Below are positions 10,505 to 22,171 of a DNA stretch of 64,000 nucleotides, piece by piece (position 1 is the stretch's first letter; each line of letters opens with the position of its first letter). The stretch is from Deroplatys truncata (taxonomy: Eukaryota > Arthropoda > Insecta > Mantodea > Mantidae): NCBI GenBank assembly GCA_030765065.1, contig CM060979.1, positions 13,111,001-13,175,000 of the forward strand, read 5' to 3'. The position numbers and the translations under genes were made by a program. The notes beneath the pieces were generated by a model. The model searched no databases, was not told the origin of the DNA, and saw only the letters and a program-made list of their open reading frames with translations.

Positions 10505-11350
10505 TCTGATGTGATACATTCATATGACTTCCTCTACTCTATCTTTATTAGTGGGTGTACAAATTATTCTTACTAAAGCTTATTTTTCTGTCTACTTCAT
10601 TGTAGTCAAGATAAACCTTTGCAGAAATAGCTACATTACACATTTCGTTATAGATACAAAGAGAACAGCGATAGTCAAATGTTTAACAACTGGACGCTAT
10701 ATACTGCCTTAAAATTCCATACTGTTTCCATGACATCGTGAGAAACAACTGAATGTTGACAGGACTTTTAGAATGACCAAGTAATGAACAATTTGAACCA
10801 TTAATAACAAATATCTCAGAAACGGCTTATGCCACAAAGAAGCTTATTTGAAATAAACTGTGTGTTTTAAAATGATCTACACTTTCTGTGAAGTACATTT
10901 TCGTCTATCCTTAATCTTTACCACTTATACATGATTATACAAAATTCCTTCTGAATAAAGAGGACTTCATAGGCTATTCCAGAAAATTCAAGCTATACAA
11001 TTTATTCGTTATGTAAATATCTTTAATATGTAGTATTTTAATCAAAATCTTTGAGCAATTTTTAGAAAATAAAAAATGCCATAAAAATGTCCCATATAAA
11101 GGATTTTTTTCTTAAAAATCTTCTTGTCCTATCTTTGGAAGCTACTGAACCTAAATACAAGTTTGGTATTTATCAGACTTTTCATTTTTGAGTTATACTG
11201 TTCACAGAGAGACATACACAAACATTTTTTCTAAAAATACTTTTTTTATTCAGGGGGCCCCAAAACATTTATTTCCAGTAAAATCTCTGTATCAAATTTT
11301 TTGATGGAATGCAATACTTGTCTTTTTAATATATGTAGTAGAGAAAGTAA
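10505..11350 (+). repeat. Family A repeat, full-length diverged copy
   Basis: Starts TCTGATGTGATACATTCATA followed by GACTTCCTCTACT and ends ATGTAGTAGAGAAAGTAA, the termini shared by all family A copies. Internal landmarks occur in order: AAATATCTCAGAAACGGCTT, GTGTGTTTTAAAATGATCTACA, TATGATATTTT-type block, TGAGTTATACTGTTCACAG, CAAAACATTTATTTCC. It is more diverged than the copies at 12.3 or 54.1 kb. No protein is encoded. Class unknown. Confidence 0.85.
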
Positions 11351-11644
11351 TTAAATACACTTTCCAAACAAGCACATCCTATAACTACAGCAGGAGATCA
11401 ACTAACACTGCACATGACCAAACAGCCTCTCATTCACACTCCTTTTTCCACACAGGATTGTGGCCAGCACAACTTCTCACTTCACATCATACACAACAAA
11501 TTCAGAACAAACAACTTTAAGAGCTGTTATTTTACTGATCTCATCTACCACACAAGATATTAAAAGAATACTGCTGGTCATGTGTTACACAGCAGCAACC
11601 CTTAGGATGAATTTATGAAGTTATAGGAACAAAATTTCTCTCAC

Positions 11645-11726
11645 CTTTTTCTTCGTCTTGGTTAGAACTGAATCAACTGTTTCATCTCCATTTATTGTAC
11701 TCAAGTCTATCCTGACATATGGATCA
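11645..11726 (-). CDS. Nedd4: Nedd4 E3 ubiquitin ligase, C2-domain exon (82 bp)
   Basis: The minus-strand exon encodes DPYVRIDLSTINGDETVDSV followed by LTKTKKK. This is the C2 segment carrying the first calcium-binding Asp (SDPYV) and the basic stretch before the TLNP motif. The acceptor is TTTTCCAG (ending 11727) and the donor is GTGAGA (11639-11644). The exon begins with one base, T, that completes the split Ser codon AG|T from the exon at 17829-17908; it then has 27 full codons and ends in phase 0. Insect Nedd4 proteins read SDPYVRIDLNTINGD and VLTKTKKK here, so only a few residues differ. The tandem family-A repeat array starts 21 bp upstream of the acceptor in transcription order (11748), so repeats crowd the splice site. 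Confidence 0.92.
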
Positions 11727-11747
11727 CTGGAAAACAAATTTAAAAAA

Positions 11748-12299
11748 TCTGATGTGTTACACTCACATGACTTTCTCTACTCTTGTACAAACTATTTTTA
11801 CAAACGCTTATTCTCCATATGCTTCATGTTAATCGAGATAAACATTTGCAGAGTCTATCTTATTGCTAATTTTCTTGTAGATGTAAGGGGAATATATATT
11901 TACAAGGTCAATATAGAAATACAGTAGCCTTTAAGCACATACATATCTCTTAATAGCTGGTTGCTAGGTGCAGCACCATTCCCTTTCCCACAGATTAATA
12001 CTCTTTGCATATCCAAGACAAAAAAATCTGATGTGTTACACTCACATGACTTTCTCTACTCTTGTACAAACTATTTTTACAAACTTCTCCATATACTTCA
12101 TGTTAGTCGAGATAAACATTTGCAGAGTCTACCTTATTGCTAACTTTCTTGTAGATGTAGGGGAAAATATATTTACAAGGGCAATATAGAAAAACAGTAG
12201 CCTTTAAGCACATACATATCTCTTAATAGCTGGTTACTAGGTGCAGCACCATTCCCTTTCCCACAGATTAATACTCTTTGCATATCCAAGACAAAAAAA
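11748..12299 (+). repeat. Two tandem 5'-part units of family A (279 and 273 bp)
   Basis: Units at 11748-12026 and 12027-12299 each begin TCTGATGTGTTACACTCACA and end at ATATCCAAGACAAAAAAA, directly followed by the next unit and then by the full copy starting at 12300. The second unit and the first 273 bp of the full copy look almost identical, consistent with recent unequal exchange. The first unit is slightly more diverged. Confidence 0.9.
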
Positions 12300-13206
12300 T
12301 CTGATGTGTTACACTCACATGACTTTCTCTACTCTTGTACAAACTATTTTTACAAACTTCTCCATATACTTCATGTTAGTCGAGATAAACATTTGCAGAG
12401 TCTACCTTATTGCTAACTTTCTTGTAGATGTAGGGGAAAATATATTTACAAGGGCAATATAGAAAAACAGTAGCCTTTAAGCATAGACATATCTCTTAAT
12501 AGCTGGTTACTAGGTGCAGCACCATTCCCTTTCCCACAGATTAATACTCTTTGCATATCCAAGACAAAAAAATCAGTAACGAATTCCCATTTGAGAAAAT
12601 AAGTGTTGAAAAATTTAAGGGAATAACAAGCAATATCTCGAAAATGGTTCACTCAACAAAAAAAATGTATATGACATAAATTGTGTATTTTAACGCGATC
12701 TACATTTTTTGTGTAGTAAAAGCTTGTCTATCTCTTATAGTTTACCAGGTATGCAAAAGTCGTTCACAATGAAGAATGCTTTTGGAGACATTCCCAGAAA
12801 ATTCGAGATATAAATTTTATTTGTCATAAAACTATCTTAAACATATGATATTTTAATCAAAATTGTTAGAGTTATTTTTGAGAAAATTAAATTTTTCGAA
12901 AAATCTTCCATGTAAAGAGTACTCTGGGGTGGGGGGATTTTCTTGAAAACCTTTGTGTCGCATCCTTGGAAGATACTGAACCCAAATACCAAGTTTGGTA
13001 TTTATCCGACTGTTCGTTTCTGAGTTATGCTGTTCACAGACACACACACAGACAGACACACAGACACACGCACGGACATGTTTCCAAAAATGCTTTTTTT
13101 GGATTCAGGGGGTGTCAAAACATGTATTTCCGGTGAAATCTTGGTATGGAATTTTTGGGTGGAATACAATACTTCCCCTACTTACTATACGTAGTAGAGA
13201 AAGTAA
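12300..13206 (+). repeat. Family A repeat, full-length copy with CA tract
   Basis: Complete family A copy, third unit of the tandem group. It ends TACTATACGTAGTAGAGAAA plus GTAA. A CA/GACA tract (ACACACACAGACAGACAC) lies between TGAGTTATGCTGTTCACAG and CGGACATGTTTCC. Short open frames across this tract are artefacts of the simple repeat. Confidence 0.9.
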
Positions 13207-13476
13207 AAAAAAGTAATGTTATGATTGTGTAAGTGATCATGTTGACAGCACTGCTACCATGAAAGTCAACAGCACAGACTGGAGCTCACCATTGAGCATT
13301 CCGAATGCATACTACTATTCCCATACAAGTTTCACCTGGATGCCATATAACTTTATTTTCAGGACTGTAAAAATACTGTATGATAACACATGTTAAAAGT
13401 TATTTTAAAATGCTTGTAGTGTTGGTTTTTGGTCTCATTCTGCAAACATTCCTACTCGCAAACTAAAATAAAAAAA

Positions 13477-14354
13477 TCTGATGTGTTACACTCACATGAC
13501 TTTCTCTACTCTTGTACAATCTAATTTTACAAACGCCTATTCTCCATATGCTTCATGTTAAACGAGATATCGAGATGTCAAACTTATTGCTAATTTTCTT
13601 GTAGATGCAAGGGGAATATGCTAGCTTTTAAGCGATAGTCAAATATTTTAACGCTGGTTGCTATGTGGCGCATTCCATTCTCTTTGCATGTCCAGGACAT
13701 AAAAAAAATGAATAACGAATTTGAGAAAAAGTTTAAGTATTGGAAAATTTAAGGAAATAACAAGCAATATCTCGAAAACGGTTCACTCAACAAAAGAAAT
13801 GTATATGACATAAGTTGTGTATTTTAACGCGATCTACATTTTTTGTGTAGTAAAATTTTGTCTATCTCTTATGGTTTACCAGTTATGCAAAAGTCGTTCA
13901 CAATGAAGAATACTTTTGGAGACATTCCCAGAAAATTGGAGATATACATTTCATTTCTCATGACATTATCTTAAACATATGATATTTTCATCAAAATCGT
14001 TAGCCATTTTTGAGAAAATTAAAATTTTCGAAAAATCTTCCATGTAAAGGGTAGTCTGGGGTGGGGGGATTTTCTTGAAAACCTTCGTGTCGCATCTCTG
14101 GAAGATACTGAACCTAAATACCAAGTTTGGTGCGTCTCCGACTGTTCGTTTTTGAGTTATGCTGTTCACAGACACACACACACACAGACACACACACACA
14201 CACACACACAGACACACACACGGACATGTTTCCAAAAATGCTTTTTTTGGATTCAGGAGGTCTCAAAACATGTATTTCCGGTGAAATCTCGGTATCGAAT
14301 TTTTGGGTGGAATGCAATACTTCCCCTACTTACTATACGTAGTAGAGAAAGTAA
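13477..14354 (+). repeat. Family A repeat, full-length copy
   Basis: Starts TCTGATGTGTTACACTCACA and ends AGTAGAGAAAGTAA, with a long (CA)n tract near 14173-14222. The next copy follows head-to-tail at 14358. Confidence 0.9.
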
Positions 14355-14357
14355 AAA

Positions 14358-14992
14358 TGAATAACGAATTCCCATTTGAGAAAACAAGTATTGAAAGATT
14401 TAAGGAAATAACAAGTAATATCTTGAAAATGGTTCACTCAACAAAAAAAATGTATATAACATAAATTGTGTATTTTAACGTGATCTACATTTTTTGTGTA
14501 GTAAAATTTTGTCTATCTCTTACGGTTTACCAGTTATGCAAAAGTCGTTCACAATGAAGAATACTTTTGGAGACATTCCCAGGAAATTCAAGATATACAT
14601 TTTATTTGTCATAAAAATATCTTAAACATATGATATTTTAATCAAAATCGTTAGAGCCATTTTTGAGAAAATTAAAATTTTCGAAAAATCTTCCATGAAA
14701 AGGGTAATCTGGGGTGGGGGGATTTTCTTGAAAACCTTTGTGTCACATCCTTGGAAGATACTGAACCTAAATACCAAGTTTGGTGTTTATCCGACTGTTC
14801 GTTTCTGAGTTATGCTGTTCTCACACGCGCGCACGCGCACGCACACGCGCACACAAAACTGACATGTTTCCAAAAATGCTTTTTTTTGGATTCAGGGGGT
14901 CTCAAAACATGTATTTCCGGTGAAATCTCGGTATCGAATTTTTGGGTGGAATACAATACTTCCCCTACTTACTATACGTAGTAGAAAAAGTA
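14358..14992 (+). repeat. Family A repeat, 5'-truncated tandem copy
   Basis: Begins in the middle of the element (ATGAATAACGAATTCCCATT), immediately after the end of the preceding copy, and ends AGTAGAAAAAGTAA. The junction lies in a poly-A stretch, suggesting homology-poor recombination between A runs. Its simple tract is CGCGCACGCGCAC rather than pure CA. Confidence 0.9.
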
Positions 14993-15479
14993 AAAATCTT
15001 ATGTCTGCCATTCACATGCCTTTCTCTACTCACTCTTCTGTAAACTACTCTTACAAATACTTATTCATCTACATCTTTTTAGTCAAGATAAACTTTCATT
15101 CACATTTTGCTGCAGGTAACAAAAAATACAGATAGTTAAAGCACAGTCAGATTTTTAAAAAGCATAACACTACGGGACGGCTTTGAAATTCCATGCTCTT
15201 TGCATCACCACAAGAAAAAACAAACAACTTACCACTTGAGAAAAAAGAAAAGAAAAGAAAAAAAAAAGCATTTGAAAATTAAACCAATAAAAAGGAATAT
15301 TTCAGAAATGATTAAAGCTACAAAAAAATTTATTTGTCATAAATTGTGTGCTATAACAAGCTCTACATTTTTTTGTGTGGTAAGATTTTGTTTATCTCTT
15401 ATGGTTTACTAATTATACAAAAGTCATTCAGAATGATGCAGACTTTACAGGAAATTCAAGATATATATTTTGTCATGTA

Positions 15480-16293
15480 TAGGGTAGGTAAATTATATTC
15501 GAACCCACTCGCAGCCTCCCTCTACTGCGCGAGACAGATGGCAGTCACCGGGGAAATTACCCGGCAGAGGTGGACTAAAATCCTTACCTTATAATAGATG
15601 CTGGAAATGTTGACCTGCTCTCAAACAGGCAGCATATCTCGTGTAAATATTCTCTCTCACTCTCCGAAGCTCAGCAGCAGGAATTCTTGTGATTTCTTGC
15701 ACAATGTTTTCTCTAAGTTCCTGTAGTGTGCGAGGATTGGAACGATACACTTTGTCTTTTAAAGAACCCCGTAAATAAAAATCAGAATTCATTAGGTCAG
15801 GAGAACGAGGGGGCCACAAATCAACACTAATTATTCTGTCATCAAACACCTCTCTTATTGCATGTAATGATTCGGCAGCCCTATGTGCTGTTGCAGAATC
15901 TTGCTGGAACCAACTATACGATTTCTCTTCTTATGTCAAGCGATTGCAAACCGGCCTCAGAATTAACCTCTGATATCGCTCTGTATTTATTGTTTCATCA
16001 AAGAATATGGGCCCTATTATTCTTCTAGCACTTATCGCATACCACACTCCAATTTTCTGATATCATAATGAGGCGTTTCATCACAAGAATTCCTGCTGCT
16101 GAGCTTCGGAGAGTGAGCGAGAATATTTACACGAGATATTCTGCCTGTTTGAGAGCCAAAGATCAACATTTCCAGCATCTTATTATAAGGTAAGGACTTT
16201 AGTCCGCCTCTGCCGGCGTAATTTCCCAGCGGCTGCTGGCTGTCTCACGCAGTAGAGGCCACGAGTGGGTTCAAATATAATTTAACTGCCCTA
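15480..16293. mobile_element. Fold-back Tc1/mariner derivative (814 bp)
   Basis: Terminal inverted repeats of about 200 bp (left TAGGGTAGGTAAATTATATT, right complement TAGGGCAGTTAAATTATATT) are flanked by TA. The inverted arms include the last ~40 codons of the transposase plus the TIR. The 3' end of the gene is therefore present twice in opposite orientation, and the 5' half of the gene is lost. The insertion splits a family A repeat between TCATG and CATATTTT. Confidence 0.85.
15589..15849 (-). pseudogene. Tc1/mariner-group transposase C-terminal fragment
   Basis: 86 codons contain LWPPRSPDLMNSDFYLRGSL, the (W/L)PPxSPDLxxxDF block around the third catalytic acidic residue, then LQELRENIVQEI and a terminal QHFQHLL. 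In the family the block usually reads PDLTPCDFxLWG; here TPC is MNS and W is R, so the copy is drifting. A second, inverted copy of the last ~40 codons is at about 16078-16190 on the plus strand. Confidence 0.85.
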
Positions 16294-16612
16294 TACATAT
16301 TTTAAACATATGCAATTTAATCAAAATCATTAGTCATTTTTGAAAAAATAAAAAATTAAAAAAATTTCCATGTAAACAACAGTTTAGATCTTTGTGCTGC
16401 ATCCTTGGAAGATGCTGAATTTGAATACCATTTGGAGCATAACTGACTTTTTGTTTAAATTTATGACATGCACACACGGACCTTTTTCAAAAACGCTCTT
16501 TTTAATCAAGGGACCTCAAAACATGTATTTCCAGTGAAATCTCAATATCAAATTTTTTGGTGAAATACAATACTTCCTCTACCTATTAGAGGTAAATGGT
16601 AGAGAAAGTAAA

Positions 16613-17150
16613 ATAAGAGGTGCTGCAATATCACAACAGATGCTAAACATTCGCCTGTGCGAGCAAGTGCAATTGAAGTAAAAAAATATCAAAACCTGCT
16701 TTAGTTTGTAGAATATTCCATCTTACTACATAAATTCTTAGTCTCAACTGGACCTAACTTTGCATTGTAGTGTCTTCTTTCATTATTATAGTATAAAATA
16801 TTTGGACAACAAAAAACAGTTGTCAATACAATAGAGTATATATATATAAATAATGTTTGATCAAAAATCAATATGATAACATTTCAGAAATGCATTAGAT
16901 GCTAATGTAAGGTATTTATTAAATATATACTGCCAATGATTAAATACAGATATGCCACTTAAAACATCAAAATGAGAAATGATTATAAATGACTAAAAGA
17001 AAGCTTATTCAATTGAAATATGTTTTCTACATTAAGAGTTACAGTTTTAATCTTTAGAAGATTTCTGATTGATTTTATTGGGCATTTTGTAAAGCAAGTT
17101 TGAATTCCTTTTATATTCCTTTCACCAGCACCACAACCAAAGAGATTCAA
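16613..17150. other. Nedd4 intron, nothing recognised
   Basis: AT-rich sequence with a TATATATA tract near 16835-16847. No coding or repeat signature was recognised. Confidence 0.4.
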
Positions 17151-17154
17151 ATAG

Positions 17155-17370
17155 GTATTATCGTTAGAGCGAGATGAAATGGACTGGTCATGCGCTCAAA
17201 GCTAAATGTCGTAAGTTCGAGTTACAGTGTCTTTAGTCAAATGTGCCTGTGTTAAAAGACAGAGGAGGTCCAAGTAAAATAATTGGTGTGATGGCATGCT
17301 TGGATGCTGACAGGGTGATACTTGACTACAGTTGTATGGATTTTGATTACTATTAAAAAGAAACAAAACA
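17155..17370 (+). mobile_element. Possible decayed tRNA-derived SINE
   Basis: GTTCGAGTTAC (17215-17225) resembles a pol III B box, with an A-box-like GAGATGAAATGG about 45 bp upstream, and the block ends in AAAAAGAAACAAAACAAAAAC. No other copy in the window supports it, so this is tentative. Confidence 0.3.
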
Positions 17371-17828
17371 AAAACAACATTAAAAACATAATATTTTTAC
17401 AATATGAAACAGCTATAAATAGTGCTGAAGGTTGGTACAACATGAAATCAGAAGAAAGAGGGGGGAGGAAAGTGCATTAGAAAACCTCTTAAAAAGACAT
17501 ACAACAAAAAAACACACCTTTCTAACAAATATGCTACACCAAGCTCGAAAGAGTTAATTGGTGTTTTGAAGTAGCACATCCTGTATATCAGCCATTTATA
17601 TATAAATAATTGTTCCTCCACATTGGCCGTTATTTATTTTCATTTCAAACACAACTTGGTACAAGTCAGTGGCATGCATACTGTTTTGAAATTGTCCCAA
17701 CACTTAAGCTTTAACCATCTGACAATGGATTACTATCTTAAATTAGATCTAAAACCCATCTATACTGGGCACAAATATTTTATGCTTCACTAACATCTTA
17801 CACGTAAGTAAAATCTGTATGCTGTTAC

Positions 17829-17908
17829 CTTGCACCAAAGATGTCCTTTTTTGCTAATTGATGGCCTGCTATAACTCTTAGCCTAAGTTGACTTGTGCCT
17901 TCTTCCAT
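17829..17908 (-). CDS. Nedd4: Nedd4 E3 ubiquitin ligase, first recognisable C2 exon (80 bp)
   Basis: The minus-strand exon reads from ATG at 17908-17906: MEEGTSQLRLRVIAGHQLAK, then KDIFGA and a split Ser codon. LRLRVxAGHxLAKKDIFGAS is the start of the Nedd4 C2 domain. The donor is AAG|GTAACA (17823-17828), and the acceptor TTTCTGTTGCAG abuts the ATG. That ATG may be the true start, with an untranslated exon upstream, or an internal Met of a longer N-terminus; the sequence does not decide. An intron of about 6.1 kb separates it from the next C2 exon. Exons upstream would lie to the right on the plus coordinates; one weak candidate is at 36215-36397. Confidence 0.9.
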
Positions 17909-18055
17909 CTGCAACAGAAACATTATATCACTGCTGGTCTTTTTCTTTTTTTTTTGGCAATTATTACAAGAAACAGGTATAAAAGTCCTTCTATACTAGC
18001 AGGTAAAATTTAACGGGTCTGCTCAATCTATAGGAGTAATATAGAAAAAAAAAAA

Positions 18056-18470
18056 TCTGATGTTACATTACATGACTTTCTATACACACTCTCATTTATT
18101 TTTATTTAACTACTACAAACTTTTCTTACGAAAGCTTATTTTTCATTGTACTTTATGCTAATCGAGGTAAACCTTTGAGAAATAGTTTCTTTACACATTT
18201 TGTTGCAAGTAAAAGAGGGGGATAGAACTAACTGAATCAATAGTCAAGTGTTTAAAACAAGGTTGCTATATGCTGGCCTTGAAATTCCATATTCTCCATG
18301 ACATTACAAGAAACAATGAATAATAATAACGCTTTAAAAGACTGACAAAGTATTGAAAAGCTCAAAACAATAACAACAGATATATCAGAAAAAAGCTAAC
18401 TGAAATAATTTGTGTATTTTAAGGAGATATACATTTTTTGTGCAGTACATTTTTGTCTTCCCATAACTAG
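18056..18470 (+). repeat. Family A repeat, 5' portion only
   Basis: Starts TCTGATGTTACATTACATGA followed by CTTTCTATAC, and runs as far as the ACATTTTTTGTGCAGTACAT block. The 3' half is missing. It lies about 150 bp upstream of the Nedd4 exon acceptor at 17909. Confidence 0.75.
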
Positions 18471-20515
18471 ATCTCAGATTTTTAAGCTCTTAAAAACCAA
18501 TTTTAGGCACCTAAAATACAATTTCCACAAGCTAAATATTTGATTCTATATATCTAAATTGTATTTCTTCTTTATACCTGTTTGAAAATGTCATTAATTA
18601 GTGAGCATTAAAAATTACACAGCAACAAAAACAACTAATTTATAAAATTATTATGGTTAGAATATTTTATATCTTGACTTGAACACACACTCAAAACTTT
18701 AAATGTATCACCGTGGAAATGCACCATACACTGCCGATATACAATTGTGACATAAACGCTCTAGAGCCGATATGCAGCAACCCATCCCCCACAATTTTGT
18801 TTGCAAAACAAAAATGTATTCTTAAGAACAGCAATGTAAGAAAATTGTTTGAAATGAATTTGAAAAACAAAAGAGAAAACATGGAGAAATCTTGTGAACA
18901 TGTGTGAATCAATAGTTAGTGAAGGGGACGAGGTTATGAGGTTATGAAATGATGGTAAATATGCCATTGACCCTTCTTGTTCTTTGGAAGGAATTTCTGC
19001 TGTATTGTAGTTGCCGACCTGTACCAAAGGATAATAAATAGAGACCTGGAGAGGGCTAGGACTCTGCTGCTGCTGCTTCTTTTTTAACAAACACACGAAT
19101 CAATATGCCAAAATAAACCACTCTTTTTCCAAGAATTCATTCCTGCAACCAAACTATTACAAAGTCTTTGAATCAAACCAAATTAAGACTTTTATCTTTC
19201 ATTGCTACATGGAAAAATAAATTTTGAAAAATCTCTCCCTGCCTTCCTCCCAGGCTAAAAATTCAAGCTAACCAAAATATGCCCAACTTAAGAAAATGTT
19301 TGAGCCCCTTGCAAAGTAACATTTTGCAGTTCAGAGATCTGCCCCTGCCTATGAATATCCAACTTCTCAGAAATTTATGTTAGCCGTTAAATACTGGGAA
19401 TATTTGCTACGGTATAAACTGATATAATCACAACAAAAAATTAAAGTAGTTACCCATATTTTCCATTATAACTGATTTTAAAGCAACTTTGATATGTTTT
19501 CATGCCTGCAGTGCAAAGTTTGCAACAAACATTCCTTAGCGTTTAACAGTAACAATTACTCTTGGAATAAGCTCTTATGCTAATAACATAGACATAGTTT
19601 ATCCTCTACAATTTGAAAGCTAGAGTTATTTAGAAAGGAAATAGTGTATAGTTAAAGAAATGTTCTGTATTAGCAGTTTTATAAACATTTAGTTTCCAGC
19701 ATCAGAGAAGCAACATAATCTTTATTCAGCTATCATTTTAATGTTCCATAAATAATAGCCTCTGCAGTGAAGGTGAGCTGAAGGCTTAAGAATGTAGTGC
19801 ACACATGCACTTGAGTTGATGTCATCCTGCACTTGAATGGGTTCTGCTAAGTTATTTTTATTTTTGAAATATTTTAGCAACAAGCTAAAATTGAACATGC
19901 TTAACACTCTTTCAGTACATTTACTAGGGCTTATAGAATACAAAAAGTCTAGCTTTTGTTTACTTTCTAGATTAAAAGCATTATCTAGTGTAGGAATCAA
20001 TCCCATGTTACATAACCACACTCTCCAGCAAAAAAAAAAAAAAAAAAAAAATTAAATTAAATTAAAATACTGTTTAGCTCAAGATGTTCTTAGTTTTGTT
20101 AAATCTAAATTATTATTCCAAAACATCTTTCATTCCGCTTAATCAAATTCATTTCTCATTATGGTGAGAGATAAATAATAATCTGCAATTTGCCATTTAA
20201 ATTACATTTAATTGTACAAATACATAGGTATTGTTATATATAACTATGCATTTATGTGGGGGGGGGGGGGAGGAACAGAACTCATTCAATATTTCTAAGG
20301 TGCACCAGACTGTCAAGTAAATATAATACCAAAAAATATATGATCATTTCTGCAACACAAAATTCTACCAAAATGAACTCCCCTCTTGGCAATTTCTTCT
20401 CTTCCATGCATTTTAGTTTTACACAAAAGTCTTAAGAGTGCATATTCTCTACAAATACATTAATATTTCTTCTATATCAAGATTTTTTTTAAATGTCTCG
20501 GTTTGTTGTTATACA
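18471..20515. other. AT-rich sequence, nothing recognised
   Basis: Contains a long A tract with (TTAAA) degeneration at 20030-20066 and a G12 tract near 20259. Open frames at 18691-19096 and 19722-20055 look like chance: they match no known family and have no codon bias. Confidence 0.4.
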
Positions 20516-20521
20516 TAAAAA

Positions 20522-21385
20522 TCTGATGTGTTACATTCACATGACTTTCTCTGCTCATCCTTCTATAACATATTCCTACAAAAGCTCATTCTTCTGTCTT
20601 TTATTTTTAAATTGTTTCACTTATATGACCCCTTTATGGTCATAAAAGGGGCTTTTCCTTCAGAAACAATTGATGGTGTTATTACTCAAGCTGTAAGGTT
20701 TAATGTTGGCTTATAATACCTTTAACTATGAAACACACTCTCATTCACTTCCATATTCATACTTCCAGACTCTGTAGAGGACAGGGAATGATTCTGCTTA
20801 AAGAAAAATGTCCTGCCATAGTCAATTTTTAAACAGTAGATCACTATGTGATGACTGGCATTCCTTGACATCATGAGAAACAACTGACTAGCAACAGCAC
20901 TTGAAAAAAAAGTTATTAAAGTTTTGATAAAATTATACCACAGAAAGAGTTATTAGAAATAAATTGTGTGTTTTAAAGAACTCTACATTTTTGGTGTAGT
21001 ATGTTTTTGTGTATTTAAGGTTTAGCAATCATGTATATAAATTATATAAAATTTCTTCCAAATGAAGAGGAGTTCATAGACTATTCCTTGAAAATCCAAG
21101 ATATACATTTTATTTGATATGTAAATATCTTTATAAAGGGAGTTTCGGGTGTGGGCATTTTCTTGAAAACCTTCCATGTGGCATAGATACTGAACCTAAA
21201 TGCCAAGTTTGGTATTTATCCAACTGTTTGATTTTGAGTTATGTAGACACAGGCATTTTTTCTAAAAATGCTTTATTTGGATTCAGGAGGCCTCAAAACA
21301 TGTATTTCCAGCGAACTCTTGATGTCAAGTTTTGGGTGGAATGCAATACCCTCTCTACCTACTAAGGTATGTGGTAGAGAAAGTA
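20522..21385 (+). repeat. Family A repeat, diverged copy with an internal insertion
   Basis: Starts TCTGATGTGTTACATTCACA and ends GTATGTGGTAGAGAAAGTAA. About 20615-20820 does not match other copies and contains a strong hairpin (CCCCTTTATG/CATAAAAGGGG, 20629-20651). The simple tract is nearly absent (TAGACACAGG). Confidence 0.8.
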
Positions 21386-21524
21386 AAAATTTGAAAATTT
21401 TTACATGTAAGAAGTCATGGAAGACCGTAACAAAAAGTGCAACAATATATACAGATAGTAAATTACAATACATTCTTTAAATAACTACAAACATCACAGT
21501 CATCTAATAGAAGCTATTAGAAGA

Positions 21525-22036
21525 AAAACAAAACTGGATCATAGAAACAGGATGGGTCAAAGCACACATAGGAACACTAGGCAATGAAACTGCAGACCAA
21601 TTGGCAATAAAAGCAATGATATAAATGAAGGAATAGATCACTATAAAAAAATTCCAAAGAGCACCATTAGAAAAATACTAACAAATAAAAGTCTAATAAA
21701 TGAGGAAAAACAATGGCATAATACTACCAATGGCTAAGAGACAAAAAGAAATGCTTTCCTAATGTCATGAAATGGAGAATTGAACTAACAGCAAATTTTA
21801 CTACAATGCTAACAGGACACGGAAGAATTAAGGCATACTACTACAGATTTCACATCACAGAATATCCAAACTGTCCCCGCAATGGAGGTGAACAAACAAC
21901 CACATCATATGTGACTGCAGCAAACTGGAGGAGGAAAGAAAAATATTTAGAAGAAAGATAATTCTAAGAGGAGCAGCATGGCTAACAAAACAGAAATAGT
22001 AGAAGAATACTTCAAAGATTTGTTCAATATGTAAAT
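21525..22036 (+). pseudogene. LINE ORF2 fragment: RNase H and C-terminal domain
   Basis: Reading-frame pieces show WVKAHIGTLGNETADQLAIK, the RNase H motif (x-GNE-xAD-xLA) of I/R1/Jockey-group LINEs. LTGHGRIKAYYYRFHI-like residues (about 21806-21855) and a CPRNGGEQT block follow, as in the cysteine-containing tail after RNase H. The last part, EYFKDLFNM and a stop, is near 22034. Stops and frameshifts are many. It is inserted between family A pieces. Confidence 0.8.
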
Positions 22037-22171
22037 GCTATTGACAAGGAAAAACAATTTAGGAATTGTAAAATATAGATGACATATTTGATATAGAAAT
22101 TAGAACGTAAAAGGCTCTGTAGTATAGATAAGCAAACAAACATGTAATATTACTCATTGTAATGGAACATC

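Larger units (their letters stand above)
14997..16612 (+). repeat. Family A repeat, diverged copy split by a transposon
   Basis: Follows the previous copy head-to-tail, starting TCTTATGTCTGCCATTCACA. It is interrupted at 15480-16293 by a fold-back Tc1/mariner element and resumes with CATATTTTAAACATATG; it ends ATGGTAGAGAAAGTAAAA. Its divergence from neighbours shows the array is not the product of one recent expansion. Confidence 0.8.

Noticed and set aside
11748..12572. CRISPR-like array.
   Set aside because: The repeat units are 273-279 bp, adjacent with no spacers, and belong to a dispersed family.
13966..14364. Open frames rich in Cys/His/Thr/Val on both strands, also near 12995, 14751, 48198, 54755 and 59869.
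   Set aside because: They are translations of the CA/GT microsatellite and flanks in family A; the same frames recur only because the repeat does, and stops fall at repeat landmarks.
20629..20651. Hairpin CCCCTTTATG/CATAAAAGGGG as an RNA gene or terminator.
   Set aside because: It is a single hairpin inside a family A copy without promoter or conservation evidence.
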